Below are positions 42,460-51,437 of a stretch of 64,000 nucleotides of DNA, in pieces. Numbering within the stretch: position 1 is the first letter of the stretch; each line of letters begins with the position of its first letter. The stretch is from positions 1 through 64,000 of the forward strand of contig NZ_ACEP01000106.1 of the NCBI RefSeq assembly GCF_000173975.1, in the 5' to 3' direction. A program made the translations under genes and the position numbers. This DNA comes from Anaerobutyricum hallii DSM 3353 (GTDB lineage Bacteria; Bacillota; Clostridia; Lachnospirales; Lachnospiraceae). Under the pieces are notes generated by a model that saw only the letters and a list, made by a program, of their open reading frames with translations, did not search any database and was not told where the DNA came from.

Positions 42460-44511
42460 ATGAAACGAGAAAAGAATATATCAAGAAGGGTCGCTCTGAA
42501 TTTATGGTTGCCTATTATCGTGGTAGTCTTTATATTAGTAGCGGCCTTAGGTGTGATAGAAGTGAATCCCGGTCTTGGATATACAATCTTGGTAGGAGAT
42601 GTTATTTATCTCATTGCGGCTGTTTTATGTTATGAATATACGGAGAAGATGATTAGCAAGGAATTTCTGGCGGCTGGTTTTGAGCAGAGTCAGATTCAGA
42701 AGCAGATTCTTAAAGAACTGCCAGTACCGTATGTAATGACGGACCAGGATGGTACGATTATCTGGCATAATGAACAGTTTTCAGAGATTGTAGGACAGAA
42801 GATCACAAAGAAAAGTATCACACAGATTTTTCCAGGACTTTATAAGAAGGTTTTCCCTCAGAATGGACAGATGAAGGAGTACTGTATCACACATGAGGAG
42901 CACAAGTATCATGTGGAATGTCGAAATATGGTATTTAAGAATTTGGAACAGACAGAGGGAGAGATACAGGAAGATAAAGAGACACAGGGAGATATTCTTC
43001 AGGTATTTTACTTTTTTGATGAGACGCAGCTTATTGGTTACAAAGAAGAGTCCAGGAAGAAGAGTCTGGTTGCTGGATTGATTTATATTGATAACTACGA
43101 AGAAGTTCTTGAAAACATGGAGGAAGTAAGACAGTCCCTTCTTCTTGCTTTAGTAGAGCGAAAGATCATGAAGTATATGCAGGGACTCGATGCGATCATT
43201 AAGGGATTTGAGAAGGACAAGTTTCTTTTTGTATTTGAAGAAGAAAAACTGGAACAGCTGATGGAATCTAAGTTTTCGATTCTTGATGAAGTCCGGCTTA
43301 TCAATATCGGTAACGAGCTATCTATGACACTGAGTATTGGTGTTGGTGTGAATGGCGGAAGCTACACGGAGAATTATGAGAGTGCACGGGTAGCGATGGA
43401 TCTCGCTCTTGGCCGCGGTGGTGATCAGGCTGTAGTAAGAGATGGAGATGCCATTTCCTATTATGGAGGTAAGACCCAGAAAGTCGAAAAGAGTACAAGA
43501 GTAAAAGCCAGAGTGAAGGCACATGCACTTCGGGAGATTATGCTGACACATGATAAGATTTTTGTTATGGGACATAAGAATCCAGATGCAGACTGTGTAG
43601 GCGCAGCGCTTGGTATATACCGCCTGTCGAAGGCACTAAACAAAAGCACATATATTGTTATGGACAAAGACTGTCCGGCAATTGAGCCAATCGTAGATGG
43701 CATTTACCGTGAGCGGGCAGATGAAGAGGAAGATATTTTTGTAACGAATGAGGAGGCAATGCTTCTTAAAGATAAGTCGGCAATGCTTATTGTTGTGGAT
43801 GTGAATGTCCCGGCAATGACAGAATGTCCGGAATTATTGAAGTCCATCTCAACAATTGTTGTTCTTGACCATCACAGGCAGAGTAATGAGACGATTAAGA
43901 ATGCGGTTGTTTCTTATGTAGAGCCGTATGCATCATCGACTTGTGAGATGGTAGCGGAGATTTTACAGTATATTGTAGATAAACCAAAGCTTAAGAATAT
44001 TGAGGCTGATGCCATGTATTCAGGTATTTTGGTGGATACAGATAACTTTGTTATCAAAGCGGGTGTCAGAACATTTGAGGCGGCAGCCTACCTGCGGAGA
44101 GCAGGAGCAGATGTAACTCGTGTAAGAAAGATGTTCCGTGAAGATATGGAACATTGCCGTATACGAACAGCGATTATTAATAAAGCAGAAATTTACATGG
44201 ATGAATTTGCTATTTCAACCTTTGATGGGGAAAATGTCTCCGGAGCGACTGTTGTCGGAGCCAAAGCGGCAAATGCATTGCTGAATATACAGGGAATCAG
44301 AGGAAGCTTTGTGCTGACTGCTTTGCAGGATTGTATATATGTCAGCGCGCGCTCTATTGATGAACTTAATGTACAGGTAATTATGGAGAAGTTTGGCGGT
44401 GGCGGACATCTGACGATGGCAGCAGCACAGCTAAAAGACGTATCCCTTTCTGATGCGGCAGAGATGTTAAAACATACATTGCGGAAAATGCATGAAGATG
44501 GGGATATATAG
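42460..44511 (+). CDS. gdpP: Cyclic-di-AMP phosphodiesterase GdpP
   Basis: A 683-residue membrane-bound DHH-DHHA1 phosphodiesterase. Two N-terminal membrane segments (about 12-32 and 38-58) are followed by a PAS-like region (about 85-170), a degenerate GGDEF domain (about 190-330), and the catalytic DHH part with NPDADCVGAALG (about 373) and DHHRQ (about 470). The C-terminal DHHA1 has GGGGHLTMAAAQ (about 647). It lowers c-di-AMP and so sets osmotic and potassium balance. Placement before rplI and dnaB is the conserved Firmicutes order. Confidence 0.93.
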   Translation: MKREKNISRRVALNLWLPIIVVVFILVAALGVIEVNPGLGYTILVGDVIYLIAAVLCYEYTEKMISKEFLAAGFEQSQIQKQILKELPVPYVMTDQDGTIIWHNEQFSEIVGQKITKKSITQIFPGLYKKVFPQNGQMKEYCITHEEHKYHVECRNMVFKNLEQTEGEIQEDKETQGDILQVFYFFDETQLIGYKEESRKKSLVAGLIYIDNYEEVLENMEEVRQSLLLALVERKIMKYMQGLDAIIKGFEKDKFLFVFEEEKLEQLMESKFSILDEVRLINIGNELSMTLSIGVGVNGGSYTENYESARVAMDLALGRGGDQAVVRDGDAISYYGGKTQKVEKSTRVKARVKAHALREIMLTHDKIFVMGHKNPDADCVGAALGIYRLSKALNKSTYIVMDKDCPAIEPIVDGIYRERADEEEDIFVTNEEAMLLKDKSAMLIVVDVNVPAMTECPELLKSISTIVVLDHHRQSNETIKNAVVSYVEPYASSTCEMVAEILQYIVDKPKLKNIEADAMYSGILVDTDNFVIKAGVRTFEAAAYLRRAGADVTRVRKMFREDMEHCRIRTAIINKAEIYMDEFAISTFDGENVSGATVVGAKAANALLNIQGIRGSFVLTALQDCIYVSARSIDELNVQVIMEKFGGGGHLTMAAAQLKDVSLSDAAEMLKHTLRKMHEDGDI

Positions 44512-44520
44512 ACGGTATTT

Positions 44521-44575
44521 ATCTCCTTACAGCAAGAAGACTCCGACCTCTAAGGTGAGAGATGAATTGCGTCTG
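44521..44575 (+). mobile_element. IS200/IS605-type end relic between gdpP and rplI
   Basis: The sequence contains AAGAAGACTCCGACCTC and GGTGAGAGATGAATTGCG with a short imperfect stem. This closely parallels the inverse of the hairpin at 2025-2114. IS605-group elements end in this manner. No transposase is present. Confidence 0.4.
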
Positions 44576-44790
44576 CTGCCTACTTGATATGATTATTTAG
44601 AATCAGAGGATGCTGGAGTATAGATTTTTAAAAATATATTTGCAGGAACACACTCTGAAGAGAATATCAGATATTAGTATGATAAAGATAGAGTAAAAAT
44701 AGTGATTTAAAAAGATAGAGTTATATGAAAGAAGTTTTGTATGACCTATAAAAAAGAGTTAAAAACAGACTCGATATAGGAGGATTTAAA

Positions 44791-45237
44791 ATGAAAGTTA
44801 TTTTATTAGAAGACGTAAAGTCTCTCGGAAAAAAAGGTCAGTTAGTAGAAGTGAACGCAGGATACGCAAGAAACTTTATCCTTCCAAAGAAGCTTGGTAT
44901 AGAAGCTACAAGTAAAAACATCAATGACTTAAAGCTTCAGAAAGCACACGAAGATAAAGTGGCAGCAGAACAGTTAGCCGCAGCCAAAGTTCTTGCAGAA
45001 GAACTCAAAAACAAGAGTGTAGAACTCAAAATGAAAGTCGGTGAAGGCGGACGTACATTTGGAGCAATCTCCACAAAAGAAATCGCAGCCGCAGCCAAAG
45101 AACAGCTCGGATACGAGCTCGACAAAAAGAAAATCTCCGTAGACGAACCAATCAAGAGCCTTGGCGTACACAATGTAAAGATTAAGTTACATCCTAAGGT
45201 AACTGCTGACTTAAAAGTAAAAGTAACTGAAAAGTAA
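44791..45237 (+). CDS. rplI: 50S ribosomal protein L9
   Basis: A 148-residue protein of standard length. The N-terminal rRNA-binding motif [29 protein letters not shown] is followed by a long central helix (about 42-75) and a C-terminal domain with [14 protein letters not shown]. It binds 23S rRNA and helps keep the reading frame. It lies between gdpP and dnaB, as in many Firmicutes. Confidence 0.96.
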   Translation: MKVILLEDVKSLGKKGQLVEVNAGYARNFILPKKLGIEATSKNINDLKLQKAHEDKVAAEQLAAAKVLAEELKNKSVELKMKVGEGGRTFGAISTKEIAAAAKEQLGYELDKKKISVDEPIKSLGVHNVKIKLHPKVTADLKVKVTEK

Positions 45238-45250
45238 TATTAAAGTAGAA

Positions 45251-45291
45251 GACAGGCGAGAATTGAGATTATAATCTCAATTCTCGCTGTC
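45251..45291. repeat. Loopless palindrome between rplI and dnaB
   Basis: A perfect 30-base palindrome (CGAGAATTGAGATTA and its complement, no loop) extended by GACAG/CTGTC lies in the 83-base gap between the two genes. There is no T-run. It may process or attenuate the transcript, or be a small mobile palindrome. TCACGCTCTAG just after it (45298) resembles a MITE end. Confidence 0.6.
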
Positions 45292-45320
45292 ATCCTCTCA
45301 CGCTCTAGAAAGGATCATCA

Positions 45321-46670
45321 ATGCCGACAGTAGACGAGAATTTTGTAAAAAGAATACAGCCTCACAGTGAGGAGGCGGAACGTTCAGTTTTAGGCTCTAT
45401 GCTGATGGACAGAGACGCAATCGTTGAGGCAGAAGACATCCTCACTAAAGAGGACTTTTACCAGCGCCAGTACGGAATCGTATTTGAGGCTATGGTAGAA
45501 CTTTACCGGGAGGGTAAAGCAGTTGACCTGATTACTCTTCAAAACAAATTAAAAGAAAAAGAAGTTCCAGAAGAACTAATGAGTCTTGACTTTTTCCGTG
45601 ATTTAGTAGAAGTTGTACCAACGGCGGCCAATATCGGACAGTATGCAAAGATTGTTCACGATAAGGCAACACTCCGCGCTTTGATCAAAGTGACGGAGAA
45701 CATTGGAAATGAATGTTATCTTGGCAAGGAAGACACAGAGACAATTCTTGAAAAGACAGAGAAAGACATTTTCGGGCTTCTTCAAAACAGAAACCGTATG
45801 TCCGACTTTGTTCCGATTCAGCAGATTGTTTTAAATTCTTTAAGTGCCATAGAAGAAGCATCAAAGACCAAGGGAAGAGTCACAGGAGTTGCTACCGGCT
45901 TTACCGAACTTGATTACAAGCTTACCGGACTGCATCCGGCAGAACTTATATTAGTAGCGGCCAGACCAGCGATGGGAAAGACAGCATTCGTCCTTAACAT
46001 TGCACAGTATGCAGCATTTAAAGATAATCATGCCGTAGCGATGTTCAGTCTCGAGATGTCAAAGGAACAGCTCGTAACAAGACTTATGGCATCAGAATCT
46101 ATGGTAGATTCCCAGCAGATGCGTACTGGTGATTTAAGAGATTCCGACTGGGAGAAGCTCTTAGAAGGAGCGGCCCTCATTGGTAACTCCAAGCTTATAA
46201 TTGATGATACAGCAACGACTTTGGCAGAGATTCGTTCTAAATGCCGAAAGTACAAACAAACTTATGGAATTGAGCTTGTTGTAATCGATTACCTTCAGCT
46301 TATGAGTGGAAGTGAATCAAGACGAAACGAATCAAGACAGCAGGAAATTTCAGAAATTTCCCGAGCACTTAAAGTTTTAGCGAGAGAATTAGATGTTCCG
46401 ATCATTGCACTCTCCCAGCTCTCCCGAGCGGTTGAGGCAAGACAGGACCACAAACCAATGCTTTCTGACCTTCGAGAATCAGGAGCAATCGAGCAGGATG
46501 CCGACGTTGTTATGTTCCTGTACAGAGATGAATATTATAATCCGGATTCAGAGAAAAAGAATCTGGCGGAAGTTATTGTAGCCAAACAAAGAAATGGTGC
46601 GACCGGAAGCGTCGAGCTGGTATGGCTCGGACAATACACGAAATTTGCAAACAAAGAGCGGGTTATGTAG
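45321..46670 (+). CDS. dnaB: Replicative DNA helicase DnaB
   Basis: A 449-residue hexameric helicase. The N-terminal domain begins RIQPHSEEAERSVLGSMLMD. The C-terminal RecA-like domain shows Walker A AARPAMGKTAF (about 216-226), FSLEMSKEQL, Walker B LVVIDYLQLM (about 315) and the late DLRESGAIEQDADVVMFLYRDEYY. It unwinds DNA ahead of the replication fork. It is the last gene of the gdpP-rplI-dnaB cluster, and its 3' end overlaps a terminator. Confidence 0.96.
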   Translation: MPTVDENFVKRIQPHSEEAERSVLGSMLMDRDAIVEAEDILTKEDFYQRQYGIVFEAMVELYREGKAVDLITLQNKLKEKEVPEELMSLDFFRDLVEVVPTAANIGQYAKIVHDKATLRALIKVTENIGNECYLGKEDTETILEKTEKDIFGLLQNRNRMSDFVPIQQIVLNSLSAIEEASKTKGRVTGVATGFTELDYKLTGLHPAELILVAARPAMGKTAFVLNIAQYAAFKDNHAVAMFSLEMSKEQLVTRLMASESMVDSQQMRTGDLRDSDWEKLLEGAALIGNSKLIIDDTATTLAEIRSKCRKYKQTYGIELVVIDYLQLMSGSESRRNESRQQEISEISRALKVLARELDVPIIALSQLSRAVEARQDHKPMLSDLRESGAIEQDADVVMFLYRDEYYNPDSEKKNLAEVIVAKQRNGATGSVELVWLGQYTKFANKERVM

Positions 46671-46694
46671 AGTGGCTCGCTCTTTTCTTTTTTG
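46653..46694 (+). terminator. Terminator overlapping the dnaB 3' end
   Basis: AAAGAGCG (46653-46660, inside dnaB) pairs with CGCTCTTT, followed by TCTTTTTT. Confidence 0.72.
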
Positions 46695-46699
46695 TTTTA

Positions 46700-47055
46700 C
46701 CGATATATGCTTTTGCTCAAATGAAATACAAATAATTTTGCCAGCATCTATTTTCATAAATAAAATCCGAATAATTTTGTCGTTATTTATCTTTATTTGA
46801 AAGAATTGAGAAGAATTTAGAATACGAATAGCGTTGAGACTGTTTTCTTAAAGTTGTTATAATAATACTGTAACCATCCGGACGCATTCACATAATGCTG
46901 TAACTATTTAGGCTCAATCGTATATCAATTGAGAATTTGTATGTTTCTGAATTGTTACATAATACTGTGTTTGAGTGTATTTTGCACGTAAATTCATCAT
47001 GTGATTTACAATGAGATTCCGGTAAAATATTTGTGGAACAGGAGCGGATTATATT
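46700..47055. other. A/T-rich gap without recognised gene
   Basis: An A/T-rich spacer of about 350 bases upstream of the MerR-type gene. It contains two loosely related GTAAC..TC or CTGTAACTATTTAG segments near 46871 and 46900. No gene, clear promoter pair or strong hairpin was found. Confidence 0.4.
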
Positions 47056-47946
47056 ATGAAAGAAAACAAATATACCATCTCGGAAGCGGCCAGGCTTCTA
47101 TCGGTGGAAAACCATGTTCTTCGTTACTGGGAAGAAGAACTCGAACTCAACATACCAAGAAATGAATTGGGACACCGCTATTACCGCGAAGAGGAAATAC
47201 AGCTATTACACTGTATTAAAGAATTAAAGAATAAAGGATTTCAGCTAAAAGCAGTAAAAGAAGTACTGCCAGATTTAGAACAAAAAAAGCTGATTGATAT
47301 ACATAAACTACTGACAACACAGGAAGAACTTGAAAATCAGGAATTAGAAGAAGCACAAAAAGAAGCAGAGCAGCAAAGGGATTCTCAAACAGAACGGGAA
47401 ATGCAGCGGGGAAAAGAGAGACAGAATGGAAAAGAAAATGAACAACAAAGAAATTCCAAAGTATATTTTTCCGAAGAAAATGACAGAGATACTTTTGAAA
47501 ATAGTTCAGGCAACAACAAAAAAGGCAGGACAAACAATAGAAATTCTGACAGAAATCACAACAGTACCAACAGCAATGGAACTGTAAAAGAAGACCGAAA
47601 CTGCAAAGTCGTAACCATCCACCAAAATGAAAAATCCGCCCTCGCTGAGCACGAAGAAAAAATGCAGCAATTTGAAGAAATCATGGGACGAATCGTAGGC
47701 AAAGCCCTCCGTGAACAGGCAGAAAACCTCGGAGATGCTATGGGAAACCATCTTTGCAATAAAATGCTCCGCGAAGTGGACGAGCTAATGGTAGAACAGG
47801 AACAGCGGGAAGAAGAACGCTACAAAAAACTCGATGAAGCCATACGAAGCACCCAAAAAGCAAGACAGGAAATCGCAGTTTCCAAAGATGGAATCTTCAA
47901 GAAAAAGAGTCGGTTCTTCCGAAAGAATAAACGGAAGGGTATTTGA
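47056..47946 (+). CDS. MerR-type DNA-binding protein with long coiled-coil tail
   Basis: A 296-residue protein. An N-terminal MerR winged helix (about 5-75) reads YTISEAARLLSVENHVLRYWEEEL and then GHRYYREEEIQLLHCIKELKNKGFQLKAVKEVLP. It continues into a Gln/Glu/Arg-rich, low-complexity region (about 95-190), a second helical stretch (about 200-270) and a basic tail. No metal-binding cysteines are seen. The design resembles RacA-like chromosome-anchoring or sporulation MerR proteins more than metal sensors (inference). Confidence 0.72.
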   Translation: MKENKYTISEAARLLSVENHVLRYWEEELELNIPRNELGHRYYREEEIQLLHCIKELKNKGFQLKAVKEVLPDLEQKKLIDIHKLLTTQEELENQELEEAQKEAEQQRDSQTEREMQRGKERQNGKENEQQRNSKVYFSEENDRDTFENSSGNNKKGRTNNRNSDRNHNSTNSNGTVKEDRNCKVVTIHQNEKSALAEHEEKMQQFEEIMGRIVGKALREQAENLGDAMGNHLCNKMLREVDELMVEQEQREEERYKKLDEAIRSTQKARQEIAVSKDGIFKKKSRFFRKNKRKGI

Positions 47947-47953
47947 CAAACAG

Positions 47954-48144
47954 ACGAAAACAGGAAAGGGATTTTACCGCATAAAAGAACTGTTTTGTTC
48001 CCTTGCGTTAAACGCTCTGTTCTGCCTGATAAAACAGCCTCGCTCAAAAACGAGCCCGCGAGGCTACAGTCAGAACGCCGCAACGCAAAAGTCACAAAAT
48101 CAGTTCTTTTATGCGGTAAAATCCTTTTCCTGTTTTCTGTTCGT
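47954..48144 (-). repeat. Long hairpin element H6 (larger subtype)
   Basis: The outer arms of about 40 bases (GGGATTTTACCGCATAAAAG pairs with its complement near 48105) are near-perfect. In the minus orientation the core is GTGACTTTTGCGTTGCGGCG, the inner TTCTGAC-type stem holds a further CCTCGC/GCGAGG hairpin, and the return side ends AACGCAAGGGAACAAAAC. It keeps the GTGACTTT...GCGGCG hallmark but with a longer inner arm. AACAGACG flanks it (47949). It lies directly after the MerR-type gene. Confidence 0.75.
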
Positions 48145-48286
48145 AGAAAACCCCTCCTAAATCCCCTGTTAATATTTGCCGAATATAAAAGAAAGACATA
48201 GAATAACGATGCCTTATTTTTATTGAGACAGCCGCGCAAAATAAAGAAACCTACATCAAGTCGGCTTAGAGCGGCGCCTGACCACA

Positions 48287-48322
48287 AAAAAAGAAGACAC
48301 CGCAAACACGATGTCCTCTTAT
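48287..48322 (-). terminator. Terminator of the ferredoxin gene
   Basis: On the minus strand AAGAGGACA pairs with TGTCTTCTT (one G-U pair) and is followed by seven T residues. Confidence 0.75.
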
Positions 48323-48347
48323 AATAGTTCGCCGTAAAATTAACGAA

Positions 48348-48518
48348 TTATTCCTGGCTGATAGCACCTGCTGGGCAAGCACCTGCACAAGAACCGCAAT
48401 CCATGCATGTATCAGCATCGATTTCGTATTTTCCATCACCTTCGCTGATTGCTCCTGCTGGGCATTCACCTTCACAAGTTCCACAACTAATACAATCGTC
48501 AGAAATTACATATGCCAT
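48348..48518 (-). CDS. 2[4Fe-4S] ferredoxin
   Basis: A 56-residue clostridial-type ferredoxin with two CxxCxxCxxxCP clusters: CISCGTCEGECP (first Cys at residue 9) and CMDCGSCAGACP (about 38). All eight cysteines are present. It serves as a low-potential electron carrier for anaerobic enzymes. The gene is preceded by GGAGGATACTATA and has its own promoter and terminator, so it is monocistronic. It is short and was found by direct reading of the minus strand. Confidence 0.96.
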   Translation of the reverse strand: MAYVISDDCISCGTCEGECPAGAISEGDGKYEIDADTCMDCGSCAGACPAGAISQE

Positions 48519-48572
48519 TATAGTATCCTCCTTTAGATTAGATAAAATTGAACTTTATGTTCTGTATTCATT

Positions 48573-48601
48573 ATTCTATACTAGATTCTCATTAATATCA
48601 A
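48573..48601 (-). promoter_or_regulatory. Promoter of the ferredoxin gene
   Basis: On the minus strand TTGATA (48601-48596) and TAGAAT (48578-48573) are spaced by 17 bases. Confidence 0.6.
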
Positions 48602-48673
48602 GCATAAACTGACAGAAAAATTGTATTAAATTTTGTAAGATATTAAATTAGTTTTAACTATTGACGTTTGGGC

Positions 48674-48702
48674 TTGTATAGAAATGGAAATTCTTTTATA
48701 AT
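48674..48702 (+). promoter_or_regulatory. Promoter of the YARHG protein gene
   Basis: TTGTAT (48674-48679) and TATAAT (48697-48702) are spaced by 17 bases. Confidence 0.55.
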
Positions 48703-48756
48703 ATTAACAAAAGCGATTCAGACAGGACATGGCTAATGCCCAAAGGAGGCTGAATA

Positions 48757-49437
48757 ATGGGACGTAACGAAAAGAAATATGGAACGATAGGTTTGATGAT
48801 TCTAACAGTGATCATCATTTTTTCTGTAGTTGGAATTGTAATTGCAGGCTTTCGTATGATTAAGAAGAATGAGGATGCCAGGCTGATTTCTGCTGCGGAT
48901 ACAGAATATAATAAGGATAAAGAGAAAAGGCAGGAGATAGAAGATCACCTGGAGTCTGATGGTACGCAGGAAGCGAACACAGAAACAGAAACGAAGGGAG
49001 AATCCGAAGAGGCAGCTTCAGACTCTGAGACGGATAATAAGGAAGAAGTCTTTAGTGCTGATGAGAATGAAAACGCTTCATCTGATGAAGAAGCAGATGG
49101 TGAGACAGAAGACAGGATTTACCTTATTCCAGGGGATGATAAGAGCTCAAACCGATATGAGAAGGCACAGCATTTGTCTTATACGACAACGGTTAAGTAT
49201 ACTATACAGAATCTTTCTGTACTTGATTCCTATGGACTGAAGATTACGAGGAATGAAATCTATGCGCGACACGGAAGAATTTTTAATGATCAGGAGTTAC
49301 AGGAGTATTTCCAGAGACAGAACTGGTATGTGCCACAGACAGCATCGAATGACTTTGATGATTCTTGCCTGAATGAAGTGGAGAAGTACAATATACAGCT
49401 TATCAGTACATATGAACAGCAGGCAGGCGGAAACTAG
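48757..49437 (+). CDS. Membrane-anchored YARHG-domain protein
   Basis: A 226-residue bitopic protein. A basic N-terminus and one membrane helix (about 10-33) are followed by an acidic Glu/Asp/Ser-rich linker (about 45-125) and a C-terminal YARHG domain (about 155-220) with the defining ITRNEIYARHGRIFNDQELQEYF. The domain is extracellular in many Clostridia and of unknown function, perhaps wall binding. The TAG stop is formed by the TA flank plus G of the following MITE, so the native end may have been altered. Confidence 0.8.
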   Translation: MGRNEKKYGTIGLMILTVIIIFSVVGIVIAGFRMIKKNEDARLISAADTEYNKDKEKRQEIEDHLESDGTQEANTETETKGESEEAASDSETDNKEEVFSADENENASSDEEADGETEDRIYLIPGDDKSSNRYEKAQHLSYTTTVKYTIQNLSVLDSYGLKITRNEIYARHGRIFNDQELQEYFQRQNWYVPQTASNDFDDSCLNEVEKYNIQLISTYEQQAGGN

Positions 49438-49597
49438 AGCGTGTTTAAAAAATCATTCCTGCAATCTGCACGCCCCAATTTGCGGTATATTTTGCCTTCA
49501 TTCAGTTGACGTAGCCCGCTACGCCGCCCTCATTCAGGCGAAATCTCCCACAAATTGTAACGCACATCTTACAGAAAGCATTTTTCAAACACGCTCT
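49436..49597 (+). mobile_element. 162-bp MITE, copy 4, followed by a solo terminus
   Basis: Same termini, length and orientation as copy 1, inserted at the stop codon of the YARHG gene. At 49598 a second AGAGCGTGTTTAAAAA begins directly after the right end, so two elements met head-to-tail or one was partly lost. Confidence 0.85.
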
Positions 49598-49745
49598 AGA
49601 GCGTGTTTAAAAACATAATAGTTTGATTTGTAACAAACTTTGAACAAGATTTATAATAAGGATTACATTTGCAAAAAAGTAGCGTTATTTAAGGTTGGAT
49701 TGGAACTTTTGTACATATCTCATTGTGGAAAATGTATAAAAAACA

Positions 49746-49774
49746 GTTGAATAATATAGCATAATGCGATATAA
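49746..49774 (+). promoter_or_regulatory. Promoter of the riboflavin operon leader
   Basis: TTGAAT (49746-49751) and TATAAT (49769-49774) are spaced by 17 bases, just before the FMN riboswitch. Confidence 0.65.
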
Positions 49775-49795
49775 TACCGATGGAAATAAAATATT

Positions 49796-49929
49796 CTTCA
49801 GGGCAGGGTGTAATTCCCGACCGGCGGTAAGCGTTTTGAAGTTTTAGGAGGAAGCGTAAGCCCGCGAGCGATAGCATGATCCGGTGTGATTCCGGAGCCG
49901 ACGGTACAGTCCGGATGTAAGAAGAAGAA
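49796..49929 (+). ncRNA. FMN riboswitch (RFN element)
   Basis: The conserved parts are in order: CTTCAGGGCAGGGTG, AATTCCCGACCGGCGGT, a variable arm, AGCCCGCGAGCG, GATCCGGTGTGATTCCGGAG, CCGACGGT and ACAGTCCGGATG, then GAAGAAG closing P1. It binds flavin mononucleotide and represses the rib genes downstream. Confidence 0.96.
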
Positions 49930-49969
49930 AGAGACTATGTAAGTATATGAACGATTAAGATAAATTAAA

Positions 49970-50008
49970 GCCCTGGAATTTATAAACGTAGATTTCAGGG
50001 CGTTTTTT
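49970..50008 (+). terminator. FMN riboswitch terminator
   Basis: GCCCTG pairs with CAGGGC across an A/T-rich loop, followed by GTTTTTT. It is the expected off-state terminator of the riboflavin operon. Confidence 0.8.
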
Positions 50009-50185
50009 ATTTCCAAGAAAGTGCTTTTATATAAGCTTATATAATTTCCAGGAAGTATTTTTATATAATGTAAAAAGCATTTTCTTATAGAAAGAGGAAT
50101 CGCTTATATAGCTGTCTGATATTTAGATGGACGAATTTTTACTGGCTTCTTTCTGATCTGATTTTACTTGCAGGAGGTTTTAGAT

Positions 50186-51421
50186 ATGCCAGAAGAGAAG
50201 TATATGAGAAGAGCCATAGAGCTGGCGAAAAAAGGAAGCGGTCATGTGAACCCGAATCCATTAGTCGGAGCCGTTATTGTGAAGGATGGAGAGATTATAG
50301 GAGAGGGTTATCACGAATGTTACGGACAGCTTCATGCAGAACGTAATGCGATAGCGAATGCCAGGAAGAGAGGCAATAATATTGAGGGAAGTACCATTTA
50401 TGTAACGTTAGAGCCTTGCTGCCATTACGGAAAGACACCTCCTTGTACAGAAGCAATTATTGAGGAGAAGATTGCAAGAGTTGTCGTTGGTTCTGATGAT
50501 CCGAATCCGCTGGTATCCGGTAAGGGATTTAAGCTTCTTCGTGAAAAAGGAATCGAAGTTATCCCACATTTCCTCAAGGAAGAATGTGATGCCATGAATC
50601 ATGTGTTTTTCCATTATATCAGTACAGGAACGCCTTATGTTGCAATGAAGTATGCGATGACTATGGACGGTAAGATTGCCTGCTATACTGGAGATTCCAA
50701 GTGGGTAACTGGAGAAGAGTCCAGAGCACATGTCCAGACACTTCGCAATCATTATAAAGGAATTATGGCTGGAATCGGAACAGTTCTTGCTGATGACCCG
50801 ATGCTCAGCTGTCGTATCGAAGGTGGAAGAGACCCGGTTCGTATTATTGCAGACAGCCATTTGCGGATTCCGATGGATTCTCAGCTTGTACGAACAGCGA
50901 AGCAACAGCCTCTTATCGTAGCCTGCCTGCCAGATGCCGATGAGACAAAGGCGGTGCAGCTTGAAGAAAAGGGTGTGGAAGTGTTAAGGATTCCGGGAAT
51001 TGCGGTGAATGACTTTTCAGGAAGCAGTTCAGATTCAGTTTTAAAATATAAGGACAGACTTTTGGCAGATAATTTAGCAGATAATAATATTAGCAGAGAA
51101 GTCGATAGTGATATTATAGAAGAGAAGCAAAAAGAAGTAATTTCTCTGCCAGTTCTCATGAAGGAACTTGGAAGCCGTAAGATTGACGGTATTCTTTTAG
51201 AAGGCGGCGGACAGCTTAACGAGAGTGCATTGCAGGCAGGAATCGTACAGAGAGTATATTGCTACATTGCTCCTAAGATTTTTGGAGGTGCACAGGCAAA
51301 GACTCCGGTAGAAGGTCAGGGACTTGCGAAAGCTGCCGATGCATGGCATTTTACCAGAATAGGAATGCAGGAATTTGGGCAGGATATTCTTTTAGAATAT
51401 GAAAGAACAAAAGAAAATTAA
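50186..51421 (+). CDS. ribD: Bifunctional riboflavin deaminase/reductase RibD
   Basis: A 411-residue enzyme for the second and third steps of riboflavin synthesis. The N-terminal deaminase has the zinc motif HAERNAI (about 49) with PCCHYGKTPPC (about 79). The C-terminal reductase has KYAMTMDGKIA (about 157) and the DGILLEGGGQLNESAL stretch near the end. A hydrophilic insertion of about 35 residues (Ser/Asp/Asn-rich, about 273-310) precedes the last part. ATG 50186 is chosen because AGGAGG lies 8 bases upstream. The first gene of the riboswitch-controlled operon. Confidence 0.94.
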   Translation: MPEEKYMRRAIELAKKGSGHVNPNPLVGAVIVKDGEIIGEGYHECYGQLHAERNAIANARKRGNNIEGSTIYVTLEPCCHYGKTPPCTEAIIEEKIARVVVGSDDPNPLVSGKGFKLLREKGIEVIPHFLKEECDAMNHVFFHYISTGTPYVAMKYAMTMDGKIACYTGDSKWVTGEESRAHVQTLRNHYKGIMAGIGTVLADDPMLSCRIEGGRDPVRIIADSHLRIPMDSQLVRTAKQQPLIVACLPDADETKAVQLEEKGVEVLRIPGIAVNDFSGSSSDSVLKYKDRLLADNLADNNISREVDSDIIEEKQKEVISLPVLMKELGSRKIDGILLEGGGQLNESALQAGIVQRVYCYIAPKIFGGAQAKTPVEGQGLAKAADAWHFTRIGMQEFGQDILLEYERTKEN

Positions 51422-51437
51422 TAGAAAGGCAGGTTGT

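Noticed and set aside
48266..48484. 72-residue minus-strand open frame near 48.3 kb
   Set aside because: It is an out-of-frame shadow of the ferredoxin gene, which reads correctly in another frame with eight cysteines.
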